The translations under genes were made by a program, and so were the position numbers. A DNA stretch of 64,000 bases, from positions 1 through 64,000 of the forward strand of contig NZ_BDBQ01000054.1 in NCBI RefSeq assembly GCF_001613065.1, given 5' to 3'. Position 1 is the first letter of the stretch. Each line of letters starts with the position of its first letter. Under the pieces are notes generated by a model, which was not told the origin of the DNA, did not search any database, and saw nothing but the letters and a program-made list of their open reading frames with translations. Shown here one piece after another: positions 41,765-50,126 of the stretch. The stretch is from Nocardia miyunensis NBRC 108239 (GTDB taxonomy: Bacteria > Actinomycetota > Actinomycetes > Mycobacteriales > Mycobacteriaceae).

Positions 41765-44467
41765 ATGAACGAGCTCATGCCCTTCGTTGTCGCAGGGCTG
41801 GTAGCGGGCGCAGTGCTCGGCATCGCAGGGGCCGGACTGGTGCTCACCTACAAGACGTCGGGCATCTTCAACATCGGCCACGGTGCGATCGCCGCGGCGT
41901 GCGCCTTCGTCTTCTACTGGTTGTACGTCGGACAGAACTGGCCCTGGTGGCTGGCGGGATTCGTATCGGTGCTGGTGCTGGCGCCCGCGCTCGGACTCGT
42001 ACTGGCCCTCGTCGTTCGCCGCCTGGCCGAGCAGCGACCAGCGATGAAGATCGTGGCCACCGTCGGCATCGTGCTCGTGGTCCAGGGTCTGGCGACGGTC
42101 AAGTTCGGGTACAACACCCTGCGTGTCCCGCAGTACCTCCCGCACGGCTCCGAGGTGCTCCACATCGGCGGGGCGAACGTCTCCTACGCCCAACTGACCG
42201 TCATCGCGATCTCGATCGTCGCGGTGGCGTGCCTGTTCTGCTTCTTCCGCTTCAGTCGTACCGGCCTGGCCATGCGCGCGGTGGTCAACGATCCCGACCT
42301 GGTCGCCCTGCACGGCACCAATCCACAAGTGGTGCAACGCTTCTCATGGGCCATCGGCTCCACGTTCGCCGGTCTGTCCGGAGTGCTCATCGCCCCGATG
42401 ACCGGTGTCGACTCGGTGGCGCTCACGTTCATGGTCGTCCAGGCCTTCGGCGCAGCCGCCGTCGGCGGCTTCTCCAGCCTGCCCTGGACATACATCGGCG
42501 CCCTCGTCGTAGGCGTGGCGGCAACCATCACCACGAAATTCGCCATCGACCACACCGCGCTCAACGGCATGTCCTCGGCGCTGCCGTTCCTGGTGCTGGT
42601 GATCGTCCTGATGGTGACCCCGAAGCGCAAGCTCGACACCCCCGCGAGAGCAGAACGCGCACCGAAGATCCCGTATCAGGGGCCGACCGGCTCCCGGCTC
42701 GTCGCGGGCGTGGTCGTGGTCGCCCTCCTGGCTTTCGTTCCACAACTGTTCACGAGCCATCTGTCCTATTTCACCATCGGCCTCACCCAGGCGATCGTGC
42801 TGCTGTCGCTCGGACTGCTCGTGCGCACAGCCGGTTTGGTCTCGCTGAGTCAGGCGACCTTCGCCGGAATCGGCTCGGTCGTATTCGCGCTGCTCTCGGC
42901 GCACACTCATCTACCGTGGCTGGTCGACGTGCTGCTCGGCGCGCTCGTCGTGGTCCCCGTCGCCGCGCTGCTGGCGCTGCCCGCGATCCGGCTCCAAGGG
43001 CTGTTCCTGGCCCTGGCGACACTGGGTTTCGGGCTCACCGTCGAGCAGTGGATCTACCCGCAGGGCTGGTTCTTCGGGACGACGGGCACCGGCCGACCGA
43101 TGCCACGGCCATCCGGGATGAGCACCGATACCAGCTATTACTACGTCGTTCTGTTGTTCTTCGTGGCCATCGCCGGGGTGATGATCGTCATCCACTACTG
43201 CCGGCTGGGCAGGATGCTTCAGGGCCTGTCCGAAGCGCCGCTGGCCGTGCGAACCCTCGGGTTGAACACGAGCCTGCTCAAGGTCGTCGTCTTCTGCTTG
43301 GCGGGGTATATCGCCGGGATCGGCGGAATTCTCTACGGCTCCTCGGTCAACTTCACCGTTCTCGGCGACTCCTACTACTCGTCGTACTATTCGTTGGTAC
43401 TGGTCGCGACGTTGGCCCTCATGCCGTTCCGCGAGCCGTGGTACGCGATCGTAGGCGTGGTCACGGCGATCATCCCGGCGTACTGGCACGACGTCAACGC
43501 CGGTGCGTGGCTGAATGTGCTCTTCGGCGTATTCGCCGTCCAGGTCGCCATGCAGGGTGGTCCGGCCCCGCTGCCGCAACGCGCCCGCGCGGTGATCGAC
43601 CGGATCTTCGGCGGCAAGCCGAAATCCGCACCGTCCGTGCTCGAACGCGCGGATCCGCGCAAGACCCCGGCCGCGGCCACGGGCATCGAGGTCCGCGATC
43701 TGACCATGCGCTACGGCGGACGCACCGCGGTCGACAACGTCGGCTTCGCCGCACCGACCGGACAGATCACCGGACTCATCGGTCCCAACGGTGCCGGGAA
43801 GACCACGACATTCAACGCGGTCAGCGGGCTGCTCACGCCGACATCCGGCCGAATCCTCCTGCACGGCAACGACGTGACCCGCTTGGACTCGGCGGCACGC
43901 GGGCGCCGGGGCATCGGACGGACCTTCCAGCTGATGCAGCTCGCCAATTCGCTGACCGTCGCCGAAAACGTCGCTCTCGGTATGGAATCCGCAATGGCGG
44001 GCTCGCGACTGCGCGCTCAGCTGGTCGCCTCCCCCGCCGAGCGACGTGCCACACGCGAGGCAACCGAATACGCCATGGATCTGTGCGGCATCGGCCATCT
44101 CCGGGACGTCAGCGCCGGTGAGCTGTCCACCGGTCAGCGGCGACTGGTGGAGCTCGCCCGTTGTCTCTGTGGACAATTCGACGTCCTGCTGCTCGACGAG
44201 CCGACCTCCGGCCTGGATCCGGTCGAGACCGAACGCATGGGCGAGACCCTGACGAACATCGTGAACCGCCGGGGCTGCGGAATCTTGCTGGTCGAACACG
44301 ACATGGGCCTCGTCCTCGATATCTGTGCCGATATCTACGTGCTCGACTTCGGCGAATTGCTGTTCCACGGCACACCGGATGAGGTCCGCACCAGCCCCGT
44401 GGTTCAAGCGGCGTATTTGGGATCGTCCAACGAGCTGGATATGGCTCTCGATGAAAGTGCACTGTGA
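41765..44467 (+). CDS. Fused branched-chain-type ABC transporter: LivH-LivM-LivG
   Basis: A 900-residue fusion. Residues about 1-290 are a LivH-type permease (TSGIFNIGHGAIAAACAFVF). About 305-630 are a LivM-type permease (GLVSLSQATFAGIG). From about 645 an ATPase of LivG type follows, with Walker A GPNGAGKTTTF (~674), signature ELSTGQRRLVELAR and Walker B VLLLDEPTSG. About 16-18 transmembrane segments are expected before the ATPase. Such proteins import amphipathic or aromatic compounds as well as amino acids. AAGGA precedes the ATG. It overlaps the second ATPase by 4 bases (GTGA). The binding lipoprotein is at 48679. Confidence 0.93.
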   Translation: MNELMPFVVAGLVAGAVLGIAGAGLVLTYKTSGIFNIGHGAIAAACAFVFYWLYVGQNWPWWLAGFVSVLVLAPALGLVLALVVRRLAEQRPAMKIVATVGIVLVVQGLATVKFGYNTLRVPQYLPHGSEVLHIGGANVSYAQLTVIAISIVAVACLFCFFRFSRTGLAMRAVVNDPDLVALHGTNPQVVQRFSWAIGSTFAGLSGVLIAPMTGVDSVALTFMVVQAFGAAAVGGFSSLPWTYIGALVVGVAATITTKFAIDHTALNGMSSALPFLVLVIVLMVTPKRKLDTPARAERAPKIPYQGPTGSRLVAGVVVVALLAFVPQLFTSHLSYFTIGLTQAIVLLSLGLLVRTAGLVSLSQATFAGIGSVVFALLSAHTHLPWLVDVLLGALVVVPVAALLALPAIRLQGLFLALATLGFGLTVEQWIYPQGWFFGTTGTGRPMPRPSGMSTDTSYYYVVLLFFVAIAGVMIVIHYCRLGRMLQGLSEAPLAVRTLGLNTSLLKVVVFCLAGYIAGIGGILYGSSVNFTVLGDSYYSSYYSLVLVATLALMPFREPWYAIVGVVTAIIPAYWHDVNAGAWLNVLFGVFAVQVAMQGGPAPLPQRARAVIDRIFGGKPKSAPSVLERADPRKTPAAATGIEVRDLTMRYGGRTAVDNVGFAAPTGQITGLIGPNGAGKTTTFNAVSGLLTPTSGRILLHGNDVTRLDSAARGRRGIGRTFQLMQLANSLTVAENVALGMESAMAGSRLRAQLVASPAERRATREATEYAMDLCGIGHLRDVSAGELSTGQRRLVELARCLCGQFDVLLLDEPTSGLDPVETERMGETLTNIVNRRGCGILLVEHDMGLVLDICADIYVLDFGELLFHGTPDEVRTSPVVQAAYLGSSNELDMALDESAL

Positions 44468-45219
44468 AGATGAGGAACTCCGCGCCGAACGAGGCGCCGA
44501 CTCGCACCGCGACCGACTCGCCCGCCCTCGAATTACGCGGGGTGAGCGCGAGTTACGGAACAACCGCGGTGTTGCGTGATGTGTCGCTGCGTGTGGCGCC
44601 CGGCTCGGCCACCGCGCTGCTCGGCCCGAACGGCGCGGGGAAAACGACCACCCTGCGCCTGGCCTCCGGCTTGATGAAGCCGTCCACGGGCACCGTCGAG
44701 CTGTTCGGGAAGGACATTACCGGCACCGCGCCCCACCGCCGGGCAAACGATGGACTCTGTCATATCCCCGAGGGCCGCGGCGTCTACCGCAACCTGACCG
44801 TCCGCGAGAACCTCGCGATGCAGTCGACCAAGGCGACCGGCAAAGACGCTGTCGATAAGGCGATCTCGGCCTTTCCCGTACTCGGCAAGCGGCTGTCCCA
44901 GAAGGCGGGCACCCTGTCGGGCGGAGAGCAGCAGATGCTCGCTCTCTCGGCCGCGTACCTGTCCGAGCCGCGCGTAGTCCTCGTCGACGAGCCGTCGCTC
45001 GGTCTGGCGCCGATCATCGTCGACACCGTTTTCGAATTCCTGAACACACTGCGTTCGTCGGGAATCGGCCTGCTGCTCGTCGACCAGTTCGCGCTGCGCG
45101 TCCTCGAAATCGCCGACCACGCCTATGTCCTGCGCCGCGGCGCGATCGTCTACGACGGTGATCCCCAGACGCTGCTCGACGGGAACATGTTCGAGAAATA
45201 CGTCGGAGAAACGGAATGA
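44464..45219 (+). CDS. livF: ABC transporter ATPase, LivF-type
   Basis: A 251-residue ATPase. It has Walker A GPNGAGKTTT, Q-loop region IPEGRGVYRNLTVREN, signature TLSGGEQQMLALSAAYL and Walker B VVLVDEPSLGLAP. It is the second ATPase of the branched-chain-type transporter and works as a heterodimer with the LivG part of the upstream fusion. The GTG start overlaps the upstream stop by 4 bases. Confidence 0.93.
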   Translation: MKMRNSAPNEAPTRTATDSPALELRGVSASYGTTAVLRDVSLRVAPGSATALLGPNGAGKTTTLRLASGLMKPSTGTVELFGKDITGTAPHRRANDGLCHIPEGRGVYRNLTVRENLAMQSTKATGKDAVDKAISAFPVLGKRLSQKAGTLSGGEQQMLALSAAYLSEPRVVLVDEPSLGLAPIIVDTVFEFLNTLRSSGIGLLLVDQFALRVLEIADHAYVLRRGAIVYDGDPQTLLDGNMFEKYVGETE

Positions 45220-45240
45220 ACCGACAGATCCCGAGGCTCT

Positions 45241-45797
45241 CATGACCCCGCAGTCCTGCGCTCCCAGCCCCATCGCCGAGAAACTGGCCCGGCTCTACGC
45301 CTTCGACGACGAGATCATCGCCGATCCGTTCCCGGTCTACCGAGCGATGCGCGCGCAAGAACCCGTAATCCGGGTGTCGTCCGTCGTCGCGGTCTCCCGC
45401 TCATGATGCCGCGGCATTCCCCGATCCCGAGTTGCTCGACATCGGCCGCGCGAACGCGCGACAGCATCTCGATCTCGGCTACGGCATCCATACCTGCCTC
45501 GGCCAGTGGCTCTCCCGGCTGGAGATCGACGTCGCCCTCGCCGCGCTCTACCGGCGTTACCCGGACCTGCGGGTCGCGGGGCCGGTCACCTACCGGCGCA
45601 GTATGAGCTGCGCTACCTGTCACGTGATGGTCGACGACGTCTGGACCGACACCATCGGGGCGCCCGGCCAGGACGAGCTGGGCATGCTCGATCAGACAGC
45701 GGCTCCCGCGACGGCAACGAGCAGGTTCGGCTGTCAGCTGATCGTCGAGGAGACATTCGACGGACTCGTCCTACACGTTCCCCCGACACAGGAGTAA
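45241..45797 (+). pseudogene. P450 remnant fused to 2Fe-2S ferredoxin remnant
   Basis: The first ~54 codons are a P450 N-terminus (LARLYAFDDEIIADPFPVYR), then a stop. Another frame resumes with DAAAFPDPELLDIGR and the heme-ligand region LDLGYGIHTCLGQWL, so ~270 residues are missing. After TYRRS this frame runs without a stop into the C-terminal half of an adrenodoxin-type 2Fe-2S ferredoxin: MSCATCHVMVDDVW, ELGMLDQTA, SRFGCQL, FDGLVLHVP. The first ligand Cys region is lost. Two independent deletions joined the two genes. The downstream reductase probably once served this pair. Confidence 0.88.
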
Positions 45798-45806
45798 CGA
45801 CGACCT

Positions 45807-47054
45807 ATGCACGAAAGCGCCTCTGTCGCAATCATCGGGGCCGGTCACGCGGGCATAGAGCTCGCTTCCGCGCTGCGCATGAACGGATTCGGCGACAGTC
45901 TCGTCGTCATCGGCGACGAGACACATCTGCCCTACGCCCGCCCCATCCTGTCCAAGGGATACCTGCGCGACGGCATCGCACCGGAGCGAATCGCGTTGCG
46001 GCCCGCGAACTTCTACGAGAAGTTCGATGTCCGGATCCGGACCGGTACGCCCGCGACCCGAATCGACCGCGCCCACAAGGAGATCGGGCTCGCGAACGGT
46101 GATCTGATCAGCTATGGCACACTGGTCATCGCCACCGGTGGCCGGGCCAGGACGCTGCCCGCCCCGGCGCTGCGCGGGGCCGCCAACGTTCATCATCTAC
46201 GCACCGTCGACGACGCTTCCGCACTGCGCGAACAACTCACCCCGGGTGCCAGGCTTGTGGTGCTCGGCGGTGGATACATCGGTCTCGAGGTGGCGGCGAC
46301 GGCCCGCGGGCTCGGGTTGGAGGTCACCGTGATCGAGGCCGCCGGCCGAGTACTCGGCCGGGTCGCGGGTACGGCGCTGTCCCGTCATCTCCAGGACCTC
46401 CACGAGGCCGAATCCGTTCGGGTGCGGGTCGATACGCGGGTCCGGGACCTCCGCCGGGAGGGTGACCGGATCACCGCGGTCGAACTCGAGGACGGCACGG
46501 TCCTCGACGCCGACCTGGTTGTCATCGGTGTCGGGATCGAGCCCAACGACACCCTGGCCGCGGAATGCGGCCTCGCGGTATCCGACGGGGTACTCGTGGA
46601 CGAATTCTGCCGCACAGCCGATCCGGCGATCTTCGCGATCGGGGACTGCTCACGCCATCCCGACCAGCAATGGGGCGGTTCGCGAAGGCTGGAATCCGTG
46701 CCGAACGCCGCCGAACAAGCGCGCACCGTATCGTCGGTGATTCTCGGAGAAGGCAAGGCGTACACCAGCATTCCGTGGTTCTGGTCCGACCAGTTCGGTA
46801 CCACCGTGCGCACCGTCGGGTTGTCCGGAGCGAGCGATACCGTCGTGCACCGGCACGTCGACGGCAAGCTGCACGCCGTCTTCTTCCTGCACGACGGCGA
46901 GCTGCGAGCCGCGGAAATGGTCAACGACACAAAGGGTTTCGCCATCGCCCGCAAACTCGTCGCACAGCGCGCCCGGATCGAGACAGCATTGCTCGCCGAC
47001 CCGGATGTTCCGCTGGCGTCGATCCTGGAGTCGCTGGAACCGGATCACGTGTGA
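45807..47054 (+). CDS. Ferredoxin/rubredoxin-type reductase, FAD-dependent
   Basis: A 415-residue pyridine nucleotide-disulfide-type reductase. It has SVAIIGAGHAGIELASALR for FAD, VVLGGGYIGLEVAATARGLG for NAD(P)H, and FAIGDCSRHP near residue 280. It is typical of class I P450 ferredoxin reductases (putidaredoxin reductase-like). GGAG precedes the ATG. Its immediate ferredoxin partner is broken (45241-45797), so it must serve the [3Fe-4S] ferredoxins elsewhere or be relict. Confidence 0.92.
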   Translation: MHESASVAIIGAGHAGIELASALRMNGFGDSLVVIGDETHLPYARPILSKGYLRDGIAPERIALRPANFYEKFDVRIRTGTPATRIDRAHKEIGLANGDLISYGTLVIATGGRARTLPAPALRGAANVHHLRTVDDASALREQLTPGARLVVLGGGYIGLEVAATARGLGLEVTVIEAAGRVLGRVAGTALSRHLQDLHEAESVRVRVDTRVRDLRREGDRITAVELEDGTVLDADLVVIGVGIEPNDTLAAECGLAVSDGVLVDEFCRTADPAIFAIGDCSRHPDQQWGGSRRLESVPNAAEQARTVSSVILGEGKAYTSIPWFWSDQFGTTVRTVGLSGASDTVVHRHVDGKLHAVFFLHDGELRAAEMVNDTKGFAIARKLVAQRARIETALLADPDVPLASILESLEPDHV

Positions 47055-47061
47055 GCCGCAG

Positions 47062-47084
47062 CCCCGGACGCCTGGCGTCCGGGG
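47062..47084 (+). terminator. Hairpin terminator after ferredoxin reductase
   Basis: CCCCGGACGCC and GGCGTCCGGGG are 11-bp complementary arms separated by one base, so the effective stem is 8-9 bp with a small loop. It starts 8 bases after the stop codon and ends the transporter/reductase operon. Confidence 0.75.
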
Positions 47085-47195
47085 CCGGAAGTCCCTCGAT
47101 CCGACCAGCGGATCACATCGACACCGCGGGGTTCGGCACTGCGCCCGGGGCGGGCGAAGCGGTGAGCCACGGATGCCGCAACGGGCTGATTCGAC

Positions 47196-47969
47196 CTATT
47201 TGGCCGGGACGAACGGCTGGTTGATCGTGCTGAAGTACTGGATCGCCGCTCCGATCGCGATCGGAGCCGTGACGAAAATCTGACCGAGCAAGGTACCGAC
47301 GGCACCGACAGCGAGGACGCCGGCGACGCAACCGACAGCCGCAGCCGGGATGAACGCGCCGAACAGGCCGATGATGGTGGCCGAGGCGACCGTCGCACCG
47401 GCGATACCGCCGAGGACGCAGCCCAGGGCGCCGCCACCGAGGCCACCGACCAGGGTGCCGATGGTGGCGCCCGTGGTGATAGAGCTGGTCAGGCGGCTCC
47501 AGGCGGCCTGCTCGCGGTCATATTCGGTCTTCCACGGTGCCTTGTTCTCATACGGCAACGCGACCGGCTTGTATACCGCGTGCTCGCGATCGATCTGCGG
47601 AGTCAATGTAGCGGTGCGACCGGAAATCTGTGCCGCGATCGGGAATTCGAAGTCGTCGATGCGGAACTTCAGCGGGGTGCCGGCGAGTACGGCGCCATTG
47701 GCCGCCTTGATCTCGAAGATGCCGTGTTCGACAGCCAGCGAACCCGCGCTCGTCGTGATGATCGATGAATCATTGACCGCCTTGGCAGTGAAATTTATTG
47801 CGCCATTGCGGCTTTCGGGCGCGGCCGGGGCAACCCCGGAGGTACCCGCGGCCACGCCTACGGACGGCACAGCCGGTCCGGTCGGTGCCGCCCAGGCGGT
47901 ACCCATGCCCGCTCCGACAATCGAAACTGTCGCCGCGGTGCTCACCACGATATGCGCCAATTTGCTCAT
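47196..47969 (-). CDS. Secreted glycine-rich protein, unknown function
   Basis: A 257-residue protein with a signal peptide (MSKLAHIVVSTAATVSIVG, cleavage after AWA). A folded middle part (INFTAKAVNDSSIITTSAGS, FRIDDFEFPI) is followed by a long glycine/alanine-zipper region, GGLGGGALGCVLGGIAGATV, that could insert into membranes. This layout is common in Nocardia exported proteins of unknown function. GATGAGG precedes the ATG. It has no evident link to the catabolic pathway. Confidence 0.75.
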   Translation of the reverse strand: MSKLAHIVVSTAATVSIVGAGMGTAWAAPTGPAVPSVGVAAGTSGVAPAAPESRNGAINFTAKAVNDSSIITTSAGSLAVEHGIFEIKAANGAVLAGTPLKFRIDDFEFPIAAQISGRTATLTPQIDREHAVYKPVALPYENKAPWKTEYDREQAAWSRLTSSITTGATIGTLVGGLGGGALGCVLGGIAGATVASATIIGLFGAFIPAAAVGCVAGVLAVGAVGTLLGQIFVTAPIAIGAAIQYFSTINQPFVPAK

Positions 47970-48407
47970 GATTCGACCTCATCTCGAATTTCCATGTTTT
48001 GATCACGACTTCAGGGCAGTCGCCGCCACGGCTGGCGATACCGGCGGCCATCGCCCGTCGATGGACAGGCGTATACCTAGCCGGCCAATTCCCGTAGACG
48101 AATTACGCCTCAGGAGTGGACTTTCCAAGGGAAAATGCTGGGGGACCGCAATCGCGGGACAGGGTGCCGACGCTGTTCAGGTCGGCGACCACGAATCACA
48201 AATGAATATCCTCGATCGGCGGGCTACCGGCGATCGAGGACAGTTGCCACGCTCTCGAGCGGCGAAGACATCGAGCCCTTCCGCTCAATCATGCTGGCTA
48301 TTGCTTTCAAAGTAATCCAACGTGAGCAAGATCGCAAGTGTTCAGCCAGATCATGCCCCTGACATGGGGATTCCCTTGTAACCAGCAGCATAATTACGGG
48401 GTCTGCC
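47970..48407. other. Intergenic stretch with a hairpin, no gene recognised
   Basis: About 440 bases between the secreted-protein gene and the VOC remnant. No coding frame with start, ribosome site or family resemblance was found. It contains a perfect 9-bp inverted repeat, CCTCGATCG (48210-48218) and CGATCGAGG (48231-48239), with a 12-base loop. The left end holds the promoter of the leftward secreted-protein gene. Confidence 0.5.
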
Positions 48408-48579
48408 ATGCAATCTACATCACATATGGCCATCGGCGTCCGGGACCGGAGCGGTCGCCGGCCCGCTACGCGAACAGCCCGAGCAACGAATGCGGATCTT
48501 GCTCGTCCAGGACCCGGACGGCACGTTTCACCAGTTCGACGAGTGGCTCGACCAGCTAGCGGCCGACAGCCGAACATAA
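48408..48579 (+). pseudogene. VOC (glyoxalase-fold) protein remnant
   Basis: The start SHMAIGVRDRS matches NHVAIGVRDLD of the intact VOC protein at 52349. After a gap and frame change, RILLVQDPDGTFHQFDEWLD matches the C-terminal FLCEDPDGNQIELI region and ends in a stop at 48577-48579. About 100 residues between them are missing. It is a decayed paralogue. Confidence 0.7.
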
Positions 48580-48678
48580 TTATCTTTAAAACATGTTCAA
48601 GTGATGCATGACTCATCTAGTGTCTAGCCGACCCGGTCCGCCGCCCGACGGACGGGCAGCACTACGAGGAGCACGAAC

Positions 48679-49962
48679 GTGTCACCGATGAACATCCCCA
48701 GCAGGCGATTCTTACGATATGGCGTCGCCATGGCCGCCGGATGCCTGCTGCTGTCCGCCTGCGGCGGCACCAGCACGAGCGACAGCGACGGCGATACGGG
48801 TGCCGTCGCGAATATGCCCCCCGGCACACCGATAACCATCGGCTACGTCGCCTCGGAATCGGGCCCCCAGGCGAACAACGGCATCACCGGAGTGGCGACG
48901 GCGAAGGCATGGGTCAAAGCGACCAATGCCGCCGGCGGCATTCTGGGACACCCGGTCGTGCTGAAGGTCACGGACTCGAAGAACACCGTCCCTGGGGCCC
49001 AATCCGCTGTCCAGGCATACAAGTCCGACAGCAGCGTCGACCTTCTGATGCTGACCGACCTGGTCGCCGAGACGGCGATGAAGGGCGTGCTGGCCGATAC
49101 GAATATGGCCGTCCTCAGCGGTGGCGGTTCGTCGGACGACGCGACGTGGGGCGCCGCGCCGAATCTGTTCCAGGACGTCTCCGGTCAGCGCGCGGTGGTG
49201 CAGTCGATGATCCAGGGAGCGAAGTCCGCGGGGGCGACCAAGGTCGGATTCGCCGCGTGCGCGGAAGTCGCCGTCTGCGCGCAGAACGCCAAGCCCGCGG
49301 AAGCGTACGCGTCCCAGCTCGGCTTGAAATTCGGTGGTGCGCAACAGATCTCAGCGACGGCTACGAGCTACACCGCGCAGTGCCTGGCGTTCCGGAACGC
49401 CGGTGTCGACTCGATCGCGATGAACATCGGCGTCGATGTCGGCGTGCGCCTGATCGCCGACTGCCTGCAGCAGGGATACACCGGAACCTTCGCCATGCCG
49501 AACTCCGGCTTCGACCAGACCAAGGTGGGCAAGGTCTCCGGGGCGAAAACCGTCGACGCGACGCAGGGCTTCCCATGGTGGGCCGATACGCCCGCGGTAG
49601 CGGCGTTCCGCAACGCGATGAACAAGTACTCTCCGAAGACGCCGTACACCAGCGGCCAGGCCACCTCCGTCTGGGCATCGCTCGAACTGCTCGCGAAGGC
49701 GCTGAACAACGCCAAGCCCGCCGAGATCAACCGGGACAGCGTGATGTCGGCGATGTACACGATTCAGAACGAGACGCTCGGCGGCCTGCTGGCCCAGCCC
49801 ATCAGCTACGCGAAGGGGCAGAACAGTCCCACCGTGTGGTGCCTGTGGGAATTCAAGTACAACACCGGCGACAAGGATCCGACAGCGATCCCGCCGACCG
49901 GTCCGTCGGGCAACGGCGCGACCGGTGACCTCGCGAGCACCTGCGTGAAGCCGGTCTCCTGA
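48679..49962 (+). CDS. Branched-chain-type ABC transporter substrate-binding lipoprotein
   Basis: A 427-residue lipoprotein. The signal peptide has lipobox LLLSACGG, followed by ITIGYVASESGPQANNGITG and AAGGILGHPVVLKVTDSKN, the opening of LivK-type periplasmic binding proteins. It should capture the pathway substrate or a polar breakdown product for the transporter at 41765-45219. It is separated from that operon by other genes. The GTG start follows AGGAG at a good distance. Confidence 0.92.
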   Translation: MSPMNIPSRRFLRYGVAMAAGCLLLSACGGTSTSDSDGDTGAVANMPPGTPITIGYVASESGPQANNGITGVATAKAWVKATNAAGGILGHPVVLKVTDSKNTVPGAQSAVQAYKSDSSVDLLMLTDLVAETAMKGVLADTNMAVLSGGGSSDDATWGAAPNLFQDVSGQRAVVQSMIQGAKSAGATKVGFAACAEVAVCAQNAKPAEAYASQLGLKFGGAQQISATATSYTAQCLAFRNAGVDSIAMNIGVDVGVRLIADCLQQGYTGTFAMPNSGFDQTKVGKVSGAKTVDATQGFPWWADTPAVAAFRNAMNKYSPKTPYTSGQATSVWASLELLAKALNNAKPAEINRDSVMSAMYTIQNETLGGLLAQPISYAKGQNSPTVWCLWEFKYNTGDKDPTAIPPTGPSGNGATGDLASTCVKPVS

Positions 49963-49999
49963 GCCGCTGGCGACCCGTCGAACCCGCCATTCGGCCGGG

Positions 50000-50035
50000 C
50001 CTGCCGGTGTCCCCTTCCCGGGGACTGCCGGCAGG
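50000..50035 (+). terminator. Hairpin terminator after binding lipoprotein
   Basis: CCTGCCGG-t-GTCCCC and GGGGAC-tg-CCGGCAGG pair over 14 bases with a small internal bulge and a 5-base loop, 37 bases after the stop codon. Confidence 0.78.
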
Positions 50036-50126
50036 CTCTACGCACGCTATGGGCCCACAACTGTCATGCTGTAATGTTGCAGTAATAATGCAATGATGAA
50101 TTCGGTCCGGGGCAGGAGGAAACAGC

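Noticed and set aside
45216..45243. Nine-codon open frame overlapping the end of the LivF gene (ATGA)
   Set aside because: Too short and without resemblance to anything; most likely part of the deletion scar before the P450 remnant.
48224..48616. Leftward 130-codon frame in the gap before the binding lipoprotein
   Set aside because: No start with ribosome site, no family resemblance, and it overlaps the VOC remnant on the other strand.
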